Positions 37,537-48,259 are shown, numbered from the stretch's first letter. The stretch is DNA of 64,000 nucleotides from Geminocystis sp. NIES-3709 (GCF_001548115.1 NZ_AP014821.1:62001-126000), one strand, 5' to 3'. The notes: a model not told the origin generated them from the letters alone. A program made the numbers and translations.

Positions 37537-38667
37537 ATGACTAATGCTATGGTGGAAAATAGTATTACCTCTTCTAATAAACAAATAGTAGCAATTCCTC
37601 ATAAGGTTTTACAAGGTTTATTAGGTAAAAAAATATCGGGAAAACTGATTATTCAAGATCCCATCGATCGAGAGATACAATGGATTATTTATCTAGGAAA
37701 AGGAAAAATCCATTTTGCTACCAATACCTCGAGAAAAAGGGAAAGAGTTAATTATCTTTTATCTCATAATTTTTCTGAATATAATTTTTATATTCCTCAA
37801 GATTTAGAAGACGATTATCAATTTATCTATTATCAATGGCAAGAAAAACATTTAAACTCTCAGCAAGTCAGAGAAATTTTGTTTGGTATGACTCAAGAGG
37901 CAATGATTTTTTGTTTAGCCTTACCCAGAGCAGAGGTAAAATATGAGAAAATAGTAAGTTTAGATCCTCTTATTTTAAGCAAAAGTGCTAAATCTTTAGT
38001 CGAACCTGTTAAAAGCCAAATTCGTGGTTGGGCGCAAATTAGAGGAGATATTAGTTCACCTTTTGTGCGTTTTGTCAATAGTGATTGGCATTCTCTTCGT
38101 TCTTATTTTGCCGATGATTTACCTCAATGGCAACGGTTAGAAAAATTAAAACCCTATTTAGATGATCAGTGTAGTTTATACGAAATTGGTACTTATTCTG
38201 GAGAATCTGTCTTAGATTTAGGTTTATTTTTTCAACCTTTGGTAAGTCTTAATCTCTTAAATGTCAAATCTGTTGAATCTATCGTAACCATAGAAAAACC
38301 CTTGATTGCCTGTATTGATGATAGTCAAGCGATACAAAGAGTTGTCAAAATGACTTTACTTGCTGGTGGTTTTGATGTCATTAGTATTACTGAACCAGCA
38401 AAGGCGATAAGTGTGTTTGTAACACAAAAACCCGATCTAATTCTCATGGACATTAATATGCCAGACATCGACGGTTATAAACTAGCCTATATGATGAGAC
38501 AGTCAGAATTACTCAAAGATATTCCTATTCTTATGTTAACAGGACGAGATGGAGTACTCGATCGAGTCAAAGCGAAAATGGTGGGGGCGATAGGTTATAT
38601 TTGCAAACCCTTTAATCCCCAAGAATTAGTGCAATCCGTCAACGATAACATTCAAAAGGAGGTATAA
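37537..38667 (+). CDS. pilG: PATAN-REC response regulator (PilG/PixG/PatA type)
   Basis: A 376-aa cytoplasmic regulator. The N-terminal half is a PATAN/DUF4388 domain (ISGKLIIQDPIDREIQWIIY, residues ~25-230). The C-terminal half is a CheY-like receiver (residues ~255-375) with phospho-acceptor Asp in LILMDINMPD, acidic pair ACIDDSQ and Lys in YICKPF. It is the first gene of a five-gene taxis operon. In cyanobacteria PATAN-REC proteins act on type IV pilus motors to set movement direction. The Pil versus Pix name is uncertain. Confidence 0.88.
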   Translation: MTNAMVENSITSSNKQIVAIPHKVLQGLLGKKISGKLIIQDPIDREIQWIIYLGKGKIHFATNTSRKRERVNYLLSHNFSEYNFYIPQDLEDDYQFIYYQWQEKHLNSQQVREILFGMTQEAMIFCLALPRAEVKYEKIVSLDPLILSKSAKSLVEPVKSQIRGWAQIRGDISSPFVRFVNSDWHSLRSYFADDLPQWQRLEKLKPYLDDQCSLYEIGTYSGESVLDLGLFFQPLVSLNLLNVKSVESIVTIEKPLIACIDDSQAIQRVVKMTLLAGGFDVISITEPAKAISVFVTQKPDLILMDINMPDIDGYKLAYMMRQSELLKDIPILMLTGRDGVLDRVKAKMVGAIGYICKPFNPQELVQSVNDNIQKEV

Positions 38668-38674
38668 AACAACG

Positions 38675-39037
38675 ATGAAAAAAGTATTAGTAGTAGATGA
38701 TTCAAAATCACAACAAAAGCTCGTTAATGGCTTATTACAGAGTATGGGAGTAGAAGTTACTCTCGTGGATAGTGGGGAGTCTGCCTTACAGTGGTTGGAA
38801 AATAATGGGCAACCAGATTTAATCTTAATGGATATTGTAATGCCAGATATGAGTGGTTTAGATGTGTGTCGCCATATTCGGAAGGAAATGAATTATAAAA
38901 TCGTGCCGATAATTTTTGTCACCACTAAAGATGAAGATTTCGACAAATTTTGGGCTTTAAGACAAGGAGGAAATGCTTATATTACCAAACCTTATTCTCC
39001 CACAGATTTAATTAATACTGTCAAAAGTTATTTATAG
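38675..39037 (+). CDS. pilH: CheY-like single-domain response regulator (PilH/PixH type)
   Basis: A 120-aa receiver-only protein. VLVVDDSKSQQK holds the acidic pair, LILMDIVMPDMSG the phospho-acceptor Asp, FVTTKDED the conserved Thr, and YITKPYSP the Lys. It starts 7 bp after the PATAN-REC gene, with AGGAGG before it, so it is co-translated. In such operons it competes with or drains phosphate from the PATAN regulator. Confidence 0.92.
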   Translation: MKKVLVVDDSKSQQKLVNGLLQSMGVEVTLVDSGESALQWLENNGQPDLILMDIVMPDMSGLDVCRHIRKEMNYKIVPIIFVTTKDEDFDKFWALRQGGNAYITKPYSPTDLINTVKSYL

Positions 39038-39098
39038 TAATTTTAAGTTATTTCGCTCTAGTCAAATATTAGTAAATAATTCTAAATTAATTAAGCTT

Positions 39099-39551
39099 AT
39101 GGATTATTTTATTGTCGAGTTAGTAGGTAGAAAAAAAGTCGCAATTCCTTTAAATCAAGTACAAGAAGTTATCAATATTAACTGTAGTGATATTTGTCCA
39201 ATTCCAGGGGTAAATAATAGTTTAGTAGGAGTAACAAATCATCGAGGTAATTTTCTTTGGATTGTGGAATTATCTCAATTTTTATTTCAGCAATCATTAC
39301 AAAATATTGGCTTAAATTCTTTGACTATATTATTGACTAAAATTCATCATAATAACTTAGGACTTTTAGTCCAAAAGTTGGGAGAAATTAAGACTTTTTA
39401 TGATGTAGATAAATCTTTTAATGATGATAGTCTCAATATTTGTCATGATTATTGTCAAGGTATAATTTCTGATACTGAAAATATCCCAATTATTAATTTA
39501 GGGAATGTAAAAAACTCTCTTAATCAAACTAATCTTTCTTTATCACGATAA
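39099..39551 (+). CDS. pilI: CheW-like coupling protein (PilI/PixI type)
   Basis: A 150-aa CheW-fold protein that links the receptor to the CheA kinase. FIVELVGRKKVAIPLNQVQE opens the fold, and IPGVNNSLVGVTNHRGNFLW is the central CheW motif (the usual 'G..N.RG'). Its place between CheY and MCP genes is the standard order of cyanobacterial tax operons. Confidence 0.9.
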   Translation: MDYFIVELVGRKKVAIPLNQVQEVININCSDICPIPGVNNSLVGVTNHRGNFLWIVELSQFLFQQSLQNIGLNSLTILLTKIHHNNLGLLVQKLGEIKTFYDVDKSFNDDSLNICHDYCQGIISDTENIPIINLGNVKNSLNQTNLSLSR

Positions 39552-39944
39552 AAATTAGCTTAAATTATTATGACAATAAATTATCTCATTGAAATTGTTT
39601 TTTTCCTAATTATTTTTATTGAAATAACCTTCATTGCTCATAGCAAAACTATCTCTTAGCGACTAAATAATATTTGAGTTTAACATTTGACAGAAAAAAC
39701 TGATTACAGCAGTTTTCATTTCTTCAAACTACACTTTCCATTCTCCTTTGCGACTTTGCCAGAGATAAAAAATGTAGTTTATTCATTGGAAAAGCATTGT
39801 AAGGCAACAGAAAGAGGGCGTAGAGAGGAGTGAAAATTCTCAAATTTCAAATTACTGTTGTCCCTCGTATTATACTTCATAATTAGCTAAGAGAGTATTA
39901 TTGTCACTCGTACCATACTTAATTCCTAATTCCTAATTCCTATT
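39552..39944. other. 393-bp gap inside the taxis operon, filled by repeats
   Basis: Between the CheW and MCP genes lie an inverted family D fragment (39634-39667), an inverted copy of palindrome family C (39713-39796), and an aattcctaattcctaattcc tract just before the MCP start. No gene is present. The hairpin could alter read-through between the upstream and downstream genes. Confidence 0.55.
39713..39796 (-). repeat. Palindromic MITE-like repeat family C, copy 2 (inverted)
   Basis: This is the reverse-complement match of 28076-28157, with the same internal hairpin (aaactacact / atgtagttt). It sits inside the taxis operon between the CheW-like and MCP genes. Confidence 0.65.
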
Positions 39945-42512
39945 ATGAATCAATTACAACAAGAAACCGCTAACTCCAGTTTTTCTGATGAGATTAAATT
40001 CTTACAAAATAATGTCACGGCTAATCCTAAAGATTTGACAGCAAAATTGAGTTTAGCTACTGTATTAGAACAAGAACAATATTACCATGAAGCGATCGAG
40101 GTTTATCGATCGATTATTGAGCAAGATACAGACAAAGTTTTCACCGATACGGCAAATAAAGCTATTGAAGAAATTAACAAAAAATATTTACTTTCAGAGG
40201 AAGATGATGAGAGTAAGATAAATAAAAATCGAGAAAAAACTACTGTAATAAAAAATATTAATTTATGGCAACAATTTAAAGATTTACCTATTGCTTATAA
40301 ACAATTTATTGCCTTATTAATTGCTAGTTTAGTTTCTACGGTTGGAGTTATAATTGCAGGACGAGTTATCACCACAATTTTAGGAAAAAATCAACTAGAA
40401 AAAAGAGCCATTTCGGAGTTAAATATAACCTCGATCGACTATAATTCTAACCTAGAAAATATTACTTCAGGATTTAGAGGAAAAGCTGATAATATTGGCA
40501 TAATTGAAACAGCGAAAACCTATAAAGCACAAGGAAAAATTGACCCTATTCTCAAAAATATGGTGAGAACAATTTTGAATAATGAAATTAAAGCAAGAGG
40601 TATTGAATATGCCACTTTAGTCGGCTTAAATGGTAGGATAATTGTTAATGCAAATAAAGATAGATTTGGACAAAGTTTTATTTTAGAAAATCTGGTAAGT
40701 CAAGTGATCAAAACCAGAGAAGTTTTAGAAACTAATGTGATTATTCCTCGAAAAGAAATTATTGCAGAAAATCCTAGTTTTGCTAGTAAAATTAATAGCG
40801 AAAATGTCTTAATGAATGTTAGTTTAACTCCGGTTAATGATTTTCAATCTCAGCAAATGATCGGAGTTTTAATGGCAGGAGAATTAGTTAATGATAATAG
40901 TATATTGTTGGAAGATATTATTTCTGCTATGGGAGGAGGTTATAATGCTATTTATATGTTTAAAAATGACGATTTTCACCTAGTTACTTCTATTTTTCAA
41001 CCTTTAAATAGTGAGGAATTTAAAGCAAATATTCCCCTGCTAGATATTAGCTTATTAGAAAAACTAAAAAAAGAAAATAATGACATTATTCTTGGTAGAA
41101 TGACGATCGAAAATCAATCGCATACTATAGCGATAAAACCCCTACCAGATTTTGAGGGTGAAAATATTGCTTTTTTAGTGCGTGGTACTCCAGAAGCTAG
41201 TTTGCAACAAATATTTAATCAAAGTGTTACCTATCAAATTATTGTCGGTTTTTTAAGTCTAATTGTCGCCTTATTTTTAGCTAGTTATTTTAGTAAAATT
41301 TTGACTCAACCTATTGAAAAACTACAAATCTCTGCGGAGAAAATTGGTTCTGGCGATCGAAGTGTAAGAGCAAAAGTTACATCAAGAGATGAAGTGGGAA
41401 AATTAGCTCAAACTTTTAATGAGATGGCAGAAAAAATTGATACTTACACTAAGGAGATAGAAGAAATTGCCCAAAAAAGAGAGAAAGAAGTAGAAATTCA
41501 ACGACAGCAACGAGAAAATTTACAGGAAAACGTTATTAACCTTCTTTTAGACATCGAAAAAGCCAGTAAGGGAAATTTAAGTATTCAAGCAGAAGTGGTA
41601 TCTGGTGAAGTAGGCTCGATCGCCGATGCTTTTAATGCTACTATGAGAAGTTTAGAAGGATTAGTAAAACAAGTCGTTGTCTCCACCAACCAATTAAACG
41701 AAACTGCCTTAAGTAACGGTGAATCTGTTAACCATCTTGCCCAAAATTCTTACAAGCAAGATAACTCTATTCAAATTATTAGCACATCCATTCAAGAAAT
41801 TACCAACTCGATCGAGAAAATTAGTGAATCCGCTCAAAATGCGGCGGTAATTGCCAGTAAATCTCGATTCACTGCTCAAGAAGGACAAAGTATTATTAAT
41901 GAAACAGTAAATAATATTTATCAAATTCGTCATACAGTGGCAGATACTGCCAAAAAAGCCAAACGTTTAGCGGATTCTTCTCAAGAAATCTCCAAAATTG
42001 TGAATATTATCTCAGGAATTTCTGAAAAAACGAACCTTTTAGCATTTAATGCCTCCATTGAAGCCGCTAGGGCTGGAGAAAATGGGCAAGGCTTCCGAGT
42101 AGTTGCTGATGAAGTGCGAAGATTAGCTGAACAGGTTACTTTTTCTACCCAAGAAATTGAACAATTAGTAGAGGGTATTCAAGAAGAAACTAGCGAAATG
42201 ATGACGATGATGGAACAAAGTAGTACTCAAGTAGTATCAGGAACTAAATTAGTTCAAAATACAAAAGAAACCTTACAAAAATTGTCAGTAATTAGCAATG
42301 AAATTGACACTCTTTTACAGTCTATTTCTGAAAGTACCATAAATCAAAAATTAATATCTCAAAAAGTTAATAAAAAAATGGAAGAAGTCGCCATTGTCAC
42401 GAAAGAAATTGCCGAAGAATCCAATACGGTTTCTCAATCATTGCAGGAATTAGTAACAGTAGCGATGGAAATGCAGAAATCCGCCTCCCGTTTCCAAGTC
42501 AGCCAGTCTTAA
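39945..42512 (+). CDS. pilJ: Methyl-accepting chemotaxis receptor with TPR-like N-terminus (PilJ type)
   Basis: An 855-aa membrane receptor. Residues ~10-80 are TPR-like ([20 protein letters not shown]). A first transmembrane helix is at ~122-146 ([19 protein letters not shown]) and a second at ~430-452 ([18 protein letters not shown]), with a ~280-residue Cache-like sensor between them. A HAMP domain (~453-505), a second linker, and the MCP signalling hairpin ([19 protein letters not shown] at about residue 690) follow. No bilin-binding GAF domain is present, unlike the phototaxis receptor PixJ, so it is probably the PilJ type that supports pilus-based motility. No CheR/CheB genes are close. 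Confidence 0.9.
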   Translation: MNQLQQETANSSFSDEIKFLQNNVTANPKDLTAKLSLATVLEQEQYYHEAIEVYRSIIEQDTDKVFTDTANKAIEEINKKYLLSEEDDESKINKNREKTTVIKNINLWQQFKDLPIAYKQFIALLIASLVSTVGVIIAGRVITTILGKNQLEKRAISELNITSIDYNSNLENITSGFRGKADNIGIIETAKTYKAQGKIDPILKNMVRTILNNEIKARGIEYATLVGLNGRIIVNANKDRFGQSFILENLVSQVIKTREVLETNVIIPRKEIIAENPSFASKINSENVLMNVSLTPVNDFQSQQMIGVLMAGELVNDNSILLEDIISAMGGGYNAIYMFKNDDFHLVTSIFQPLNSEEFKANIPLLDISLLEKLKKENNDIILGRMTIENQSHTIAIKPLPDFEGENIAFLVRGTPEASLQQIFNQSVTYQIIVGFLSLIVALFLASYFSKILTQPIEKLQISAEKIGSGDRSVRAKVTSRDEVGKLAQTFNEMAEKIDTYTKEIEEIAQKREKEVEIQRQQRENLQENVINLLLDIEKASKGNLSIQAEVVSGEVGSIADAFNATMRSLEGLVKQVVVSTNQLNETALSNGESVNHLAQNSYKQDNSIQIISTSIQEITNSIEKISESAQNAAVIASKSRFTAQEGQSIINETVNNIYQIRHTVADTAKKAKRLADSSQEISKIVNIISGISEKTNLLAFNASIEAARAGENGQGFRVVADEVRRLAEQVTFSTQEIEQLVEGIQEETSEMMTMMEQSSTQVVSGTKLVQNTKETLQKLSVISNEIDTLLQSISESTINQKLISQKVNKKMEEVAIVTKEIAEESNTVSQSLQELVTVAMEMQKSASRFQVSQS

Positions 42513-42614
42513 TTTGTTTGATGTTTGATAAGACAGGAAGACAAGATAAAAAAAAGGGAAAAAATTGATTAGTTTTCAATTCTCAATTCTTCATTATTCA
42601 TTCTCTATTATTCA

Positions 42615-45314
42615 TTGTTAATTATGTTAGATGCCGCCAGTTTAGCCGCTATTGCCGAAGAAGCAAGAATCTGTTTCTTAGAAGAAGATGCACCTGAATA
42701 TTTAGATATTTTAACTAAGGGTATTGATGATTTAAAACAGTCTTTTCAAGAAAATAATGATACTCAAAAATTAGAGTTTCTTTACAAAGAATTAGGTAGG
42801 GCAGCCCATTCGATTAAAGGTGGTGCTGGAATGGCAGAAATGCCTGTAGTTAGTAAATTAGCTCATAAAGTAGAGGATATTTTTGAGGCTTTACAGCAGG
42901 ATAGAATTAGTGATTTTAATACCACTTTTGAGTTATTGAGTTTAGCTATTGACGATTTAGAAAATTTAATTAACTTAGAAAAAAGTAGTTCTATTAGTGA
43001 TGATAATAGCTCTGATTTGTTGACGGTTTTAGATGAGTTTTTAGCTACTCTAAACCCTCAAAATGACGTAGTAGATATTGGTTTTGCTGATGATAGTTTT
43101 ATCACCATGGCTTTAAATCAAGATTTATCTGCTTGTATTGAGAGGGTAAAAGAAATTGTTGATAATCCTTCTTTAGCTAACCCTAAAAATATTACTAATA
43201 GTCTGAATATTTTACTAGAAGAATGTCAATTATTAGGTCAGGCTTTAAATTGTAATTGGTTAGTAAAACTTAGTCAAGTTATTCGTGATTTACAAGCCAA
43301 TAATCAAGACTCCCCCGATAACTTTACCAGAAAATCGATCGAAGAAATTGAAAACCATAAACAACAATTTTTAGCAGGAAATAAAAACCCTATTTTTTCC
43401 AGTTATTTTCAACCAGAAACAACGATCGAAAAAAGTGAAAATAAAGAATTAGAAAGTAAGAAAATAGATAATAATGAAATCTTATCACCATCAGCAAATG
43501 TTAGAAATTTAAGAATACCTCTTGATAAAATTACGAACTTAAGTAATATTGTGGGGCAACTTTTAACCAACTATGAAAGTTTAAAATTATATGAAAATCA
43601 ATTAAAACAAGCCAGTGTTAACCTTAAGAAAAAAACAAAATCTTTAGCACCAGTTAAAGAACAAATAGAGTCTATGTATGATCAATTAACTATTAGCCAA
43701 AGTAGTTTCTTAGCTAACAATATTAAGGAATTAAATCATCAATTATCAGAATTTGATACTTTAGAGTTTGATGAATATAATCAAGTCCATACATCCTTAC
43801 AAAATTTAACGGAATTAATCATACAAGTACAAGAAGTAAGAGAAGATTTTGACTTAGTTAATCGAGAATTTCAAGAAACCTTAATCGAGATGCAAAAATC
43901 TTTAAATATTTTAGATCAAGAATTAAGAAAAGTGCGTCTTGTGCCATTTATAAGTTTAGCCGGAGGTTTTTTTAAGCCCTTAGAAAAACTCAATAAAACT
44001 TATGGTAAATCAGTAGAATTAGTTGTTGAAGGAAAAGATATATTAATTGATCAAAATATTATTGAAATTCTCAGAACACCTTTTAATCATCTTATTAGAA
44101 ATGCCTTTGATCATGGTATAGAATCTCCTGAAATGAGAAAAAAACTAGGTAAATCATTACCAGCAATAATTAAATTAACAGCAAAAATAGAAGGTAATAG
44201 TGTCATCCTAACTATAAAAGATGATGGAGGAGGAATCAACATTAATAAAGTATATGAAAAAGCCTTGTCTTTGGGGTTATTTGCTAAGAATATTTCGTTT
44301 GCTGATTTGACTCAAGAAGAAATTTTAAGGACAATTTTTTCTCCCGGATTTTCTACCGCATCTCAGGTAAGTGACTTATCTGGTAGAGGTATGGGTATGG
44401 ATATTGTTAAAGCTGAAATTGAGAAATTAAGAGGCACAATTCAAGTTAATACTAATATCGGAAAAGGTACAGAATTTAAACTAAAAATACCCTTAGGATT
44501 AAATATTATTTCTCTATTATTAGTTAAGATTTCTAAACAAGTTATTGCTATTCCTTCAGAAAATGTTTTCAAAGTAATTTCTTTGTCTAATCATGATATT
44601 AATGATAATCAAATGCTATGGGAAGGAAAAAAAATTCCCGTATATAATTTATCTCAAATTTTACCTTATAATGAAAATCTTGCGATGGATATTTCTCAAG
44701 GTTATATCGGTTTATTGCTAAATATTAATGGAGAAGAAATTATCATGAGAGTTGAAGGCATTGTGGAGGAAAAACCCCTCGTTGCTAAAAGTTTTGATGA
44801 TACTGTCGCGATTCCGCCTTATATTGGCGGTGGTACGATATTAGGAAATGGTAGTTTTGTTCCTATTCTTATTCCTGATTATTTAACACCCTTACTGACG
44901 AATAAACAGGTTGTAGAAGACGATATAAGTATCCCTAAAGAAGAATTATCGGTGATGGTAATTGACGATTCTGTTACTGTGAGACGGAGTTTAAATCGTG
45001 TTTTAAGTCAAGTTGGTTATAACGTTACTCAATGCCGTGACGGTAAAGAAGCATGGAACACGTTACAAAGCACTACTCAATCTTTTAATATTGCAATCTG
45101 TGATTTAGAAATGCCGGGGGTTGATGGTTATAAGTTTCTACAGATGGTGAGGGTTTCGGAAAAATGGCAACATCTTCCTATTATTATTTTGACTTCCAGA
45201 AATAATGATTTACATCGTCAAAAAGCCTTCGATTTAGGGGCAAACGCTTATATGACTAAGCCTTTTAATCCTCTTAAAATTATAGACTCGATCGAAGAAT
45301 TAGCAATTAAATGA
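42615..45314 (+). CDS. pilL: Hybrid CheA-type histidine kinase with receiver (PilL/PixL type)
   Basis: An 899-aa kinase. Hpt domain at the N-terminus with phospho-acceptor His in AAHSIKGGAGMAE (about residue 65). A coiled-coil dimerisation region is near residues 300-430, and an HATPase domain (~480-635) has the N-box LIRNAFDHGIE, DDGGGIN and GRGMGMDIVK. A CheW-like domain (~636-760) and a C-terminal receiver (~775-897) follow, with CDLEMPGVDGY and YMTKPF. It phosphorylates the two response regulators at the start of the operon. The gene follows the MCP by about 100 bp. Confidence 0.93.
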   Translation: MLIMLDAASLAAIAEEARICFLEEDAPEYLDILTKGIDDLKQSFQENNDTQKLEFLYKELGRAAHSIKGGAGMAEMPVVSKLAHKVEDIFEALQQDRISDFNTTFELLSLAIDDLENLINLEKSSSISDDNSSDLLTVLDEFLATLNPQNDVVDIGFADDSFITMALNQDLSACIERVKEIVDNPSLANPKNITNSLNILLEECQLLGQALNCNWLVKLSQVIRDLQANNQDSPDNFTRKSIEEIENHKQQFLAGNKNPIFSSYFQPETTIEKSENKELESKKIDNNEILSPSANVRNLRIPLDKITNLSNIVGQLLTNYESLKLYENQLKQASVNLKKKTKSLAPVKEQIESMYDQLTISQSSFLANNIKELNHQLSEFDTLEFDEYNQVHTSLQNLTELIIQVQEVREDFDLVNREFQETLIEMQKSLNILDQELRKVRLVPFISLAGGFFKPLEKLNKTYGKSVELVVEGKDILIDQNIIEILRTPFNHLIRNAFDHGIESPEMRKKLGKSLPAIIKLTAKIEGNSVILTIKDDGGGININKVYEKALSLGLFAKNISFADLTQEEILRTIFSPGFSTASQVSDLSGRGMGMDIVKAEIEKLRGTIQVNTNIGKGTEFKLKIPLGLNIISLLLVKISKQVIAIPSENVFKVISLSNHDINDNQMLWEGKKIPVYNLSQILPYNENLAMDISQGYIGLLLNINGEEIIMRVEGIVEEKPLVAKSFDDTVAIPPYIGGGTILGNGSFVPILIPDYLTPLLTNKQVVEDDISIPKEELSVMVIDDSVTVRRSLNRVLSQVGYNVTQCRDGKEAWNTLQSTTQSFNIAICDLEMPGVDGYKFLQMVRVSEKWQHLPIIILTSRNNDLHRQKAFDLGANAYMTKPFNPLKIIDSIEELAIK

Positions 45315-45453
45315 ATAGAATTGAATGAAAAAGTTTTCAAATCAAGATACTGGGAGTTTTGATGTTATTTACACTTCAGTTCAGGATATTAATTTTTCTG
45401 ATACTATTATTATCCGTTGATAGAGAGAAATTAGTCTAAATTTTTTACTAAAA

Positions 45454-45540
45454 CGGAGAGGGAGGGATTCGAACCCTCGTTGAAGTTACCCCCAAACAGC
45501 ATTTCCAGTGCTGCGCCTTCAACCACTCGGCCACCTCTCC
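45454..45540 (-). tRNA. tRNA-Ser (GGA anticodon)
   Basis: The reverse strand folds as a class II tRNA: acceptor GGAGAGG pairs with the 3' CCTCTCC, D-arm TGGCCGAGTGGTTGAAGGC, anticodon loop CTGGAAA with anticodon GGA, a long variable arm, and the T-arm with GGTTCGAATCC. The 3' discriminator is G, and CCA is not encoded. Confidence 0.96.
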
Positions 45541-45660
45541 AAAGATGACACAATTATTAATTATATCTGTTTTCTTTTTTTTTGTCAACTTAAGATCTTT
45601 ATAAGAGCAGTAAAATCCTTACTATACTTATCTTTTCGTTACTATACTTCTTTGAATGCC

Positions 45661-45690
45661 TTGTGAAAAATATCAGAAATCTGTTATAAT
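45661..45690 (+). promoter_or_regulatory. Likely promoter of the SRP RNA gene
   Basis: A TATAAT at 45685-45690 with TTGTGA at 45661-45666, spaced 18 bp, lies about 7 bp before the expected 5' end of the SRP RNA. Confidence 0.6.
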
Positions 45691-45696
45691 GGTGAA

Positions 45697-45796
45697 CGAC
45701 TCGAACTTATGCGATCGTGACGCTCAAACCTTGTCAGAACCGGAAGGTAGCAGCAATACGGGATGCTTATGATGGGCGTAGGCTTCGGGTCATTTC
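45697..45796 (+). ncRNA. ffs: Signal recognition particle RNA (small bacterial type, 4.5S-like)
   Basis: The conserved apical domain GTCAGAACCGGAAGGTAGCA is the SRP RNA Ffh-binding loop (GGAA tetraloop with the asymmetric AGCA bulge). The 5' segment (gactcgaacttatgcg) pairs with the 3' segment (cgtaggcttcgggtc). It acts with Ffh in co-translational membrane targeting. The ends are approximate. Confidence 0.92.
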
Positions 45797-45895
45797 CTTA
45801 AAGAAAAATAGTTCGATACAAACCTATAAATAAATAAAAAGGAAATAAATCACAAAAATAAATACTTTAGAATAATCTCTTTCCTTCCGTTATTT

Positions 45896-48136
45896 TTAAA
45901 TAACTAACTTAGATAAATTCAGATTGTGCTGTATCACGAGGATATAAGAAGCACTTTTTTTTGCATCTTTTTTACTTCTACCATACCCGTGAGAAATAAG
46001 AGTTTTATCTCCATAATTTATCTTGATTTTACAAGTGAAAAAACTATCAATATTTCTGAATTCATACTCTGGAAATTCTAGGTGATTTAATTGACAAAAA
46101 GAATGTAATTTTGATACCCAGTCATTATCTTCAATAATATTTTTTTCCTGATTTTCTACTAGGTTAGATTGGATGGAATTTTCTGTTAATATGTCATAGT
46201 CGATTTTCTCCTCTTCTTCTATATATAAATCAGGTTGATCTGTTAGTTTTTCATTGAGATAAGATTCTATATAAGCTAGAGAAGCTTTCTGTTTTGCTTT
46301 TGTTTTTTTCGTATCCACTTGAGGTTGTGGATGAGTTAAATTATCAACATAGCAATAAGCTACATATTTTTTACTTTGGGATAAATAATCTATTTTATAT
46401 TCTACCTGACAAGTAGTTAATTGAGAGTGAATTAAAAGTACCGAAATAGTATCTAAATTTTCCTTGTCAAAAAATCTATTTATCTTACCTTGAAACCAAA
46501 TTTTATATAAATCTTTTGGTAATAAATTATTGATTCTATTCGTGATTTCTTCGATAGTTTTTTCATCAAAATTAGTTTTAATACAATAATCTAAAATTTT
46601 AGAAAAATCTTTATCATTCAAACTAGATAAATCAGATTCTAAGGGATTTTCTTCATCTACGAGACTTAATCCTTCGATGGGAGATGGATTTGATATTAAT
46701 TCATCACAAACATAGCCTTTAATTACAGCTAAAGCGGCTTTTTGTTTTGCTTTATTTTTTTTAATATCTTCCGCAGGATTTTCTGTCGTTAATCCATCTA
46801 TATAACAATGAACATAATAGTTTTTATTTACTGTGGAATATTGAGATTTATATTCAATGACTGAACTATCTAATTGTGTCTTAATTAATAAAATAGAAGG
46901 ACTATTAACATTTTCAAAATCAAAAAATTTATTAATTTTTGCTATAAACCAAAGAAAATAAAAATCTTTTGGTTGCAATTTATCTAAACGAAATTCTATA
47001 TAAGGAAAAATTTTATCTATGACATTGTTAAAAACTGCATATTGTAGTAAATCTGAAAATTCATCCCCAGACAATTTTTCAATATTTAGTTTATCAATAT
47101 TATTAAATTTTCTCTCTATATCTTCTTGTTTTTTTTGCTTAATATAATTATTTCGATCGATTTTTAATTGTTGATTAAAGTTATTGATATGGGTACATAA
47201 ATTTTCTAACTCAGAAATAGTATAAGGAGAAGATTCTTGTCTTAAAATAGCCTTAACAATACGATGATTAACTAAGTCCACATAACGGCGTAATGGACTG
47301 GTGAAGTGAGTATAAGCCATTAAACCTAAGCCAACATGAGGTTTTGCCCAAGGATGATAGTTAGCGGGTACTAAACAATGCCCCATGGTTTTTTTTACTG
47401 TCTCAAAATCTGTTGTACCAACATCTTGAGTACGATATAATGCTGAAACATTATTTTCTGCTAAAAAATTAGCGATCGTGGTATTAGTAAGAATCATTAA
47501 CTCCGCAATAAGTTGGTAAGTATTAACATTTTCTTGAATTAAATTACCATCTTCATCAAGATAACCATCTACCGTTAAAATTCCTGAATTTCCTCCTCTT
47601 TTTTTTCCTATTAATTGGGCAACTTTTTGCATTTTTACTAATAATTTATGTTCAGCAATATCTTGGGGATTCATTAATATTTTTTCAACTTCTTCATAAC
47701 TAAAAGCATTTTTATTGGTAAAAATTGTTTCTTTGATACGAAAAGAATTAACATTTCCACTACTATCTATTTGAAAAAAAATTGTCAACGCTAATCTTCT
47801 TTCTTCCTCTTCCAATGATCCTAAATTAGTACTAATATGACTAGGTAACATAGGAGTGGGTGGACTCGTGTGATATAAGGTGATAACTCTTAATAACGCT
47901 TCTTCATCAATAGATGAATTTTTGGGGGTTATGGTGGAAACATCGGTAATACTGACTTGTAGCTCAAAATTCCCATTATTCAATTCTACCAACCAAATAC
48001 CATCATCTCGATCGACAGTAGTGTCATCATCGATAGTAATACCAAAAACAGGCAAACGATTACTGTAATAATCTGCTAGGTTGATAGCGGATGCTTGTTT
48101 GATTTGTGCAGAGGCGAATTTTCTCGGTTTAATCAT
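45896..48136 (-). CDS. RNB-domain ribonuclease with three dsRBD-like modules
   Basis: About 746 aa. Residues ~30-360 form an RNase II/R-type RNB catalytic domain: IDDDTTVDRDDGIW matches the D-x5-D-x-D-D metal site, and HFTSPLRRYVDLVNHR is the typical RNA-binding helix. The usual cold-shock and S1 domains are missing. Instead three segments resemble double-stranded RNA binding domains: EYKSQYSTV..VHCYIDGL with KNKAKQKAALAVI, EYKIDYLSQ..VAYCYVDNL with KKTKAKQKASLAYI, and CKIKINYGDKTL with KKDAKKSASYI. The ATG at 48136 is chosen because the frame before it covers an attcactattcattg tract. RNB nuclease is firm; the dsRBD reading is inference from the fold pattern. Confidence 0.85.
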   Translation of the reverse strand: MIKPRKFASAQIKQASAINLADYYSNRLPVFGITIDDDTTVDRDDGIWLVELNNGNFELQVSITDVSTITPKNSSIDEEALLRVITLYHTSPPTPMLPSHISTNLGSLEEEERRLALTIFFQIDSSGNVNSFRIKETIFTNKNAFSYEEVEKILMNPQDIAEHKLLVKMQKVAQLIGKKRGGNSGILTVDGYLDEDGNLIQENVNTYQLIAELMILTNTTIANFLAENNVSALYRTQDVGTTDFETVKKTMGHCLVPANYHPWAKPHVGLGLMAYTHFTSPLRRYVDLVNHRIVKAILRQESSPYTISELENLCTHINNFNQQLKIDRNNYIKQKKQEDIERKFNNIDKLNIEKLSGDEFSDLLQYAVFNNVIDKIFPYIEFRLDKLQPKDFYFLWFIAKINKFFDFENVNSPSILLIKTQLDSSVIEYKSQYSTVNKNYYVHCYIDGLTTENPAEDIKKNKAKQKAALAVIKGYVCDELISNPSPIEGLSLVDEENPLESDLSSLNDKDFSKILDYCIKTNFDEKTIEEITNRINNLLPKDLYKIWFQGKINRFFDKENLDTISVLLIHSQLTTCQVEYKIDYLSQSKKYVAYCYVDNLTHPQPQVDTKKTKAKQKASLAYIESYLNEKLTDQPDLYIEEEEKIDYDILTENSIQSNLVENQEKNIIEDNDWVSKLHSFCQLNHLEFPEYEFRNIDSFFTCKIKINYGDKTLISHGYGRSKKDAKKSASYILVIQHNLNLSKLVI

Positions 48137-48259
48137 AGGGAATAGCAAAATGTAGAATTTAGAATGGAAAATTGAAAATTTCCAAGAGCGAATGGTATTC
48201 GTCAAGTAATAAGAAATTAACAACTATTCACTATTCATTGTTTATTGTACTTAATTATC

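Noticed and set aside
39945-42512. PixJ-type phototaxis receptor
   Set aside because: No cysteine-bearing GAF domain for a bilin is visible in the sensor region.
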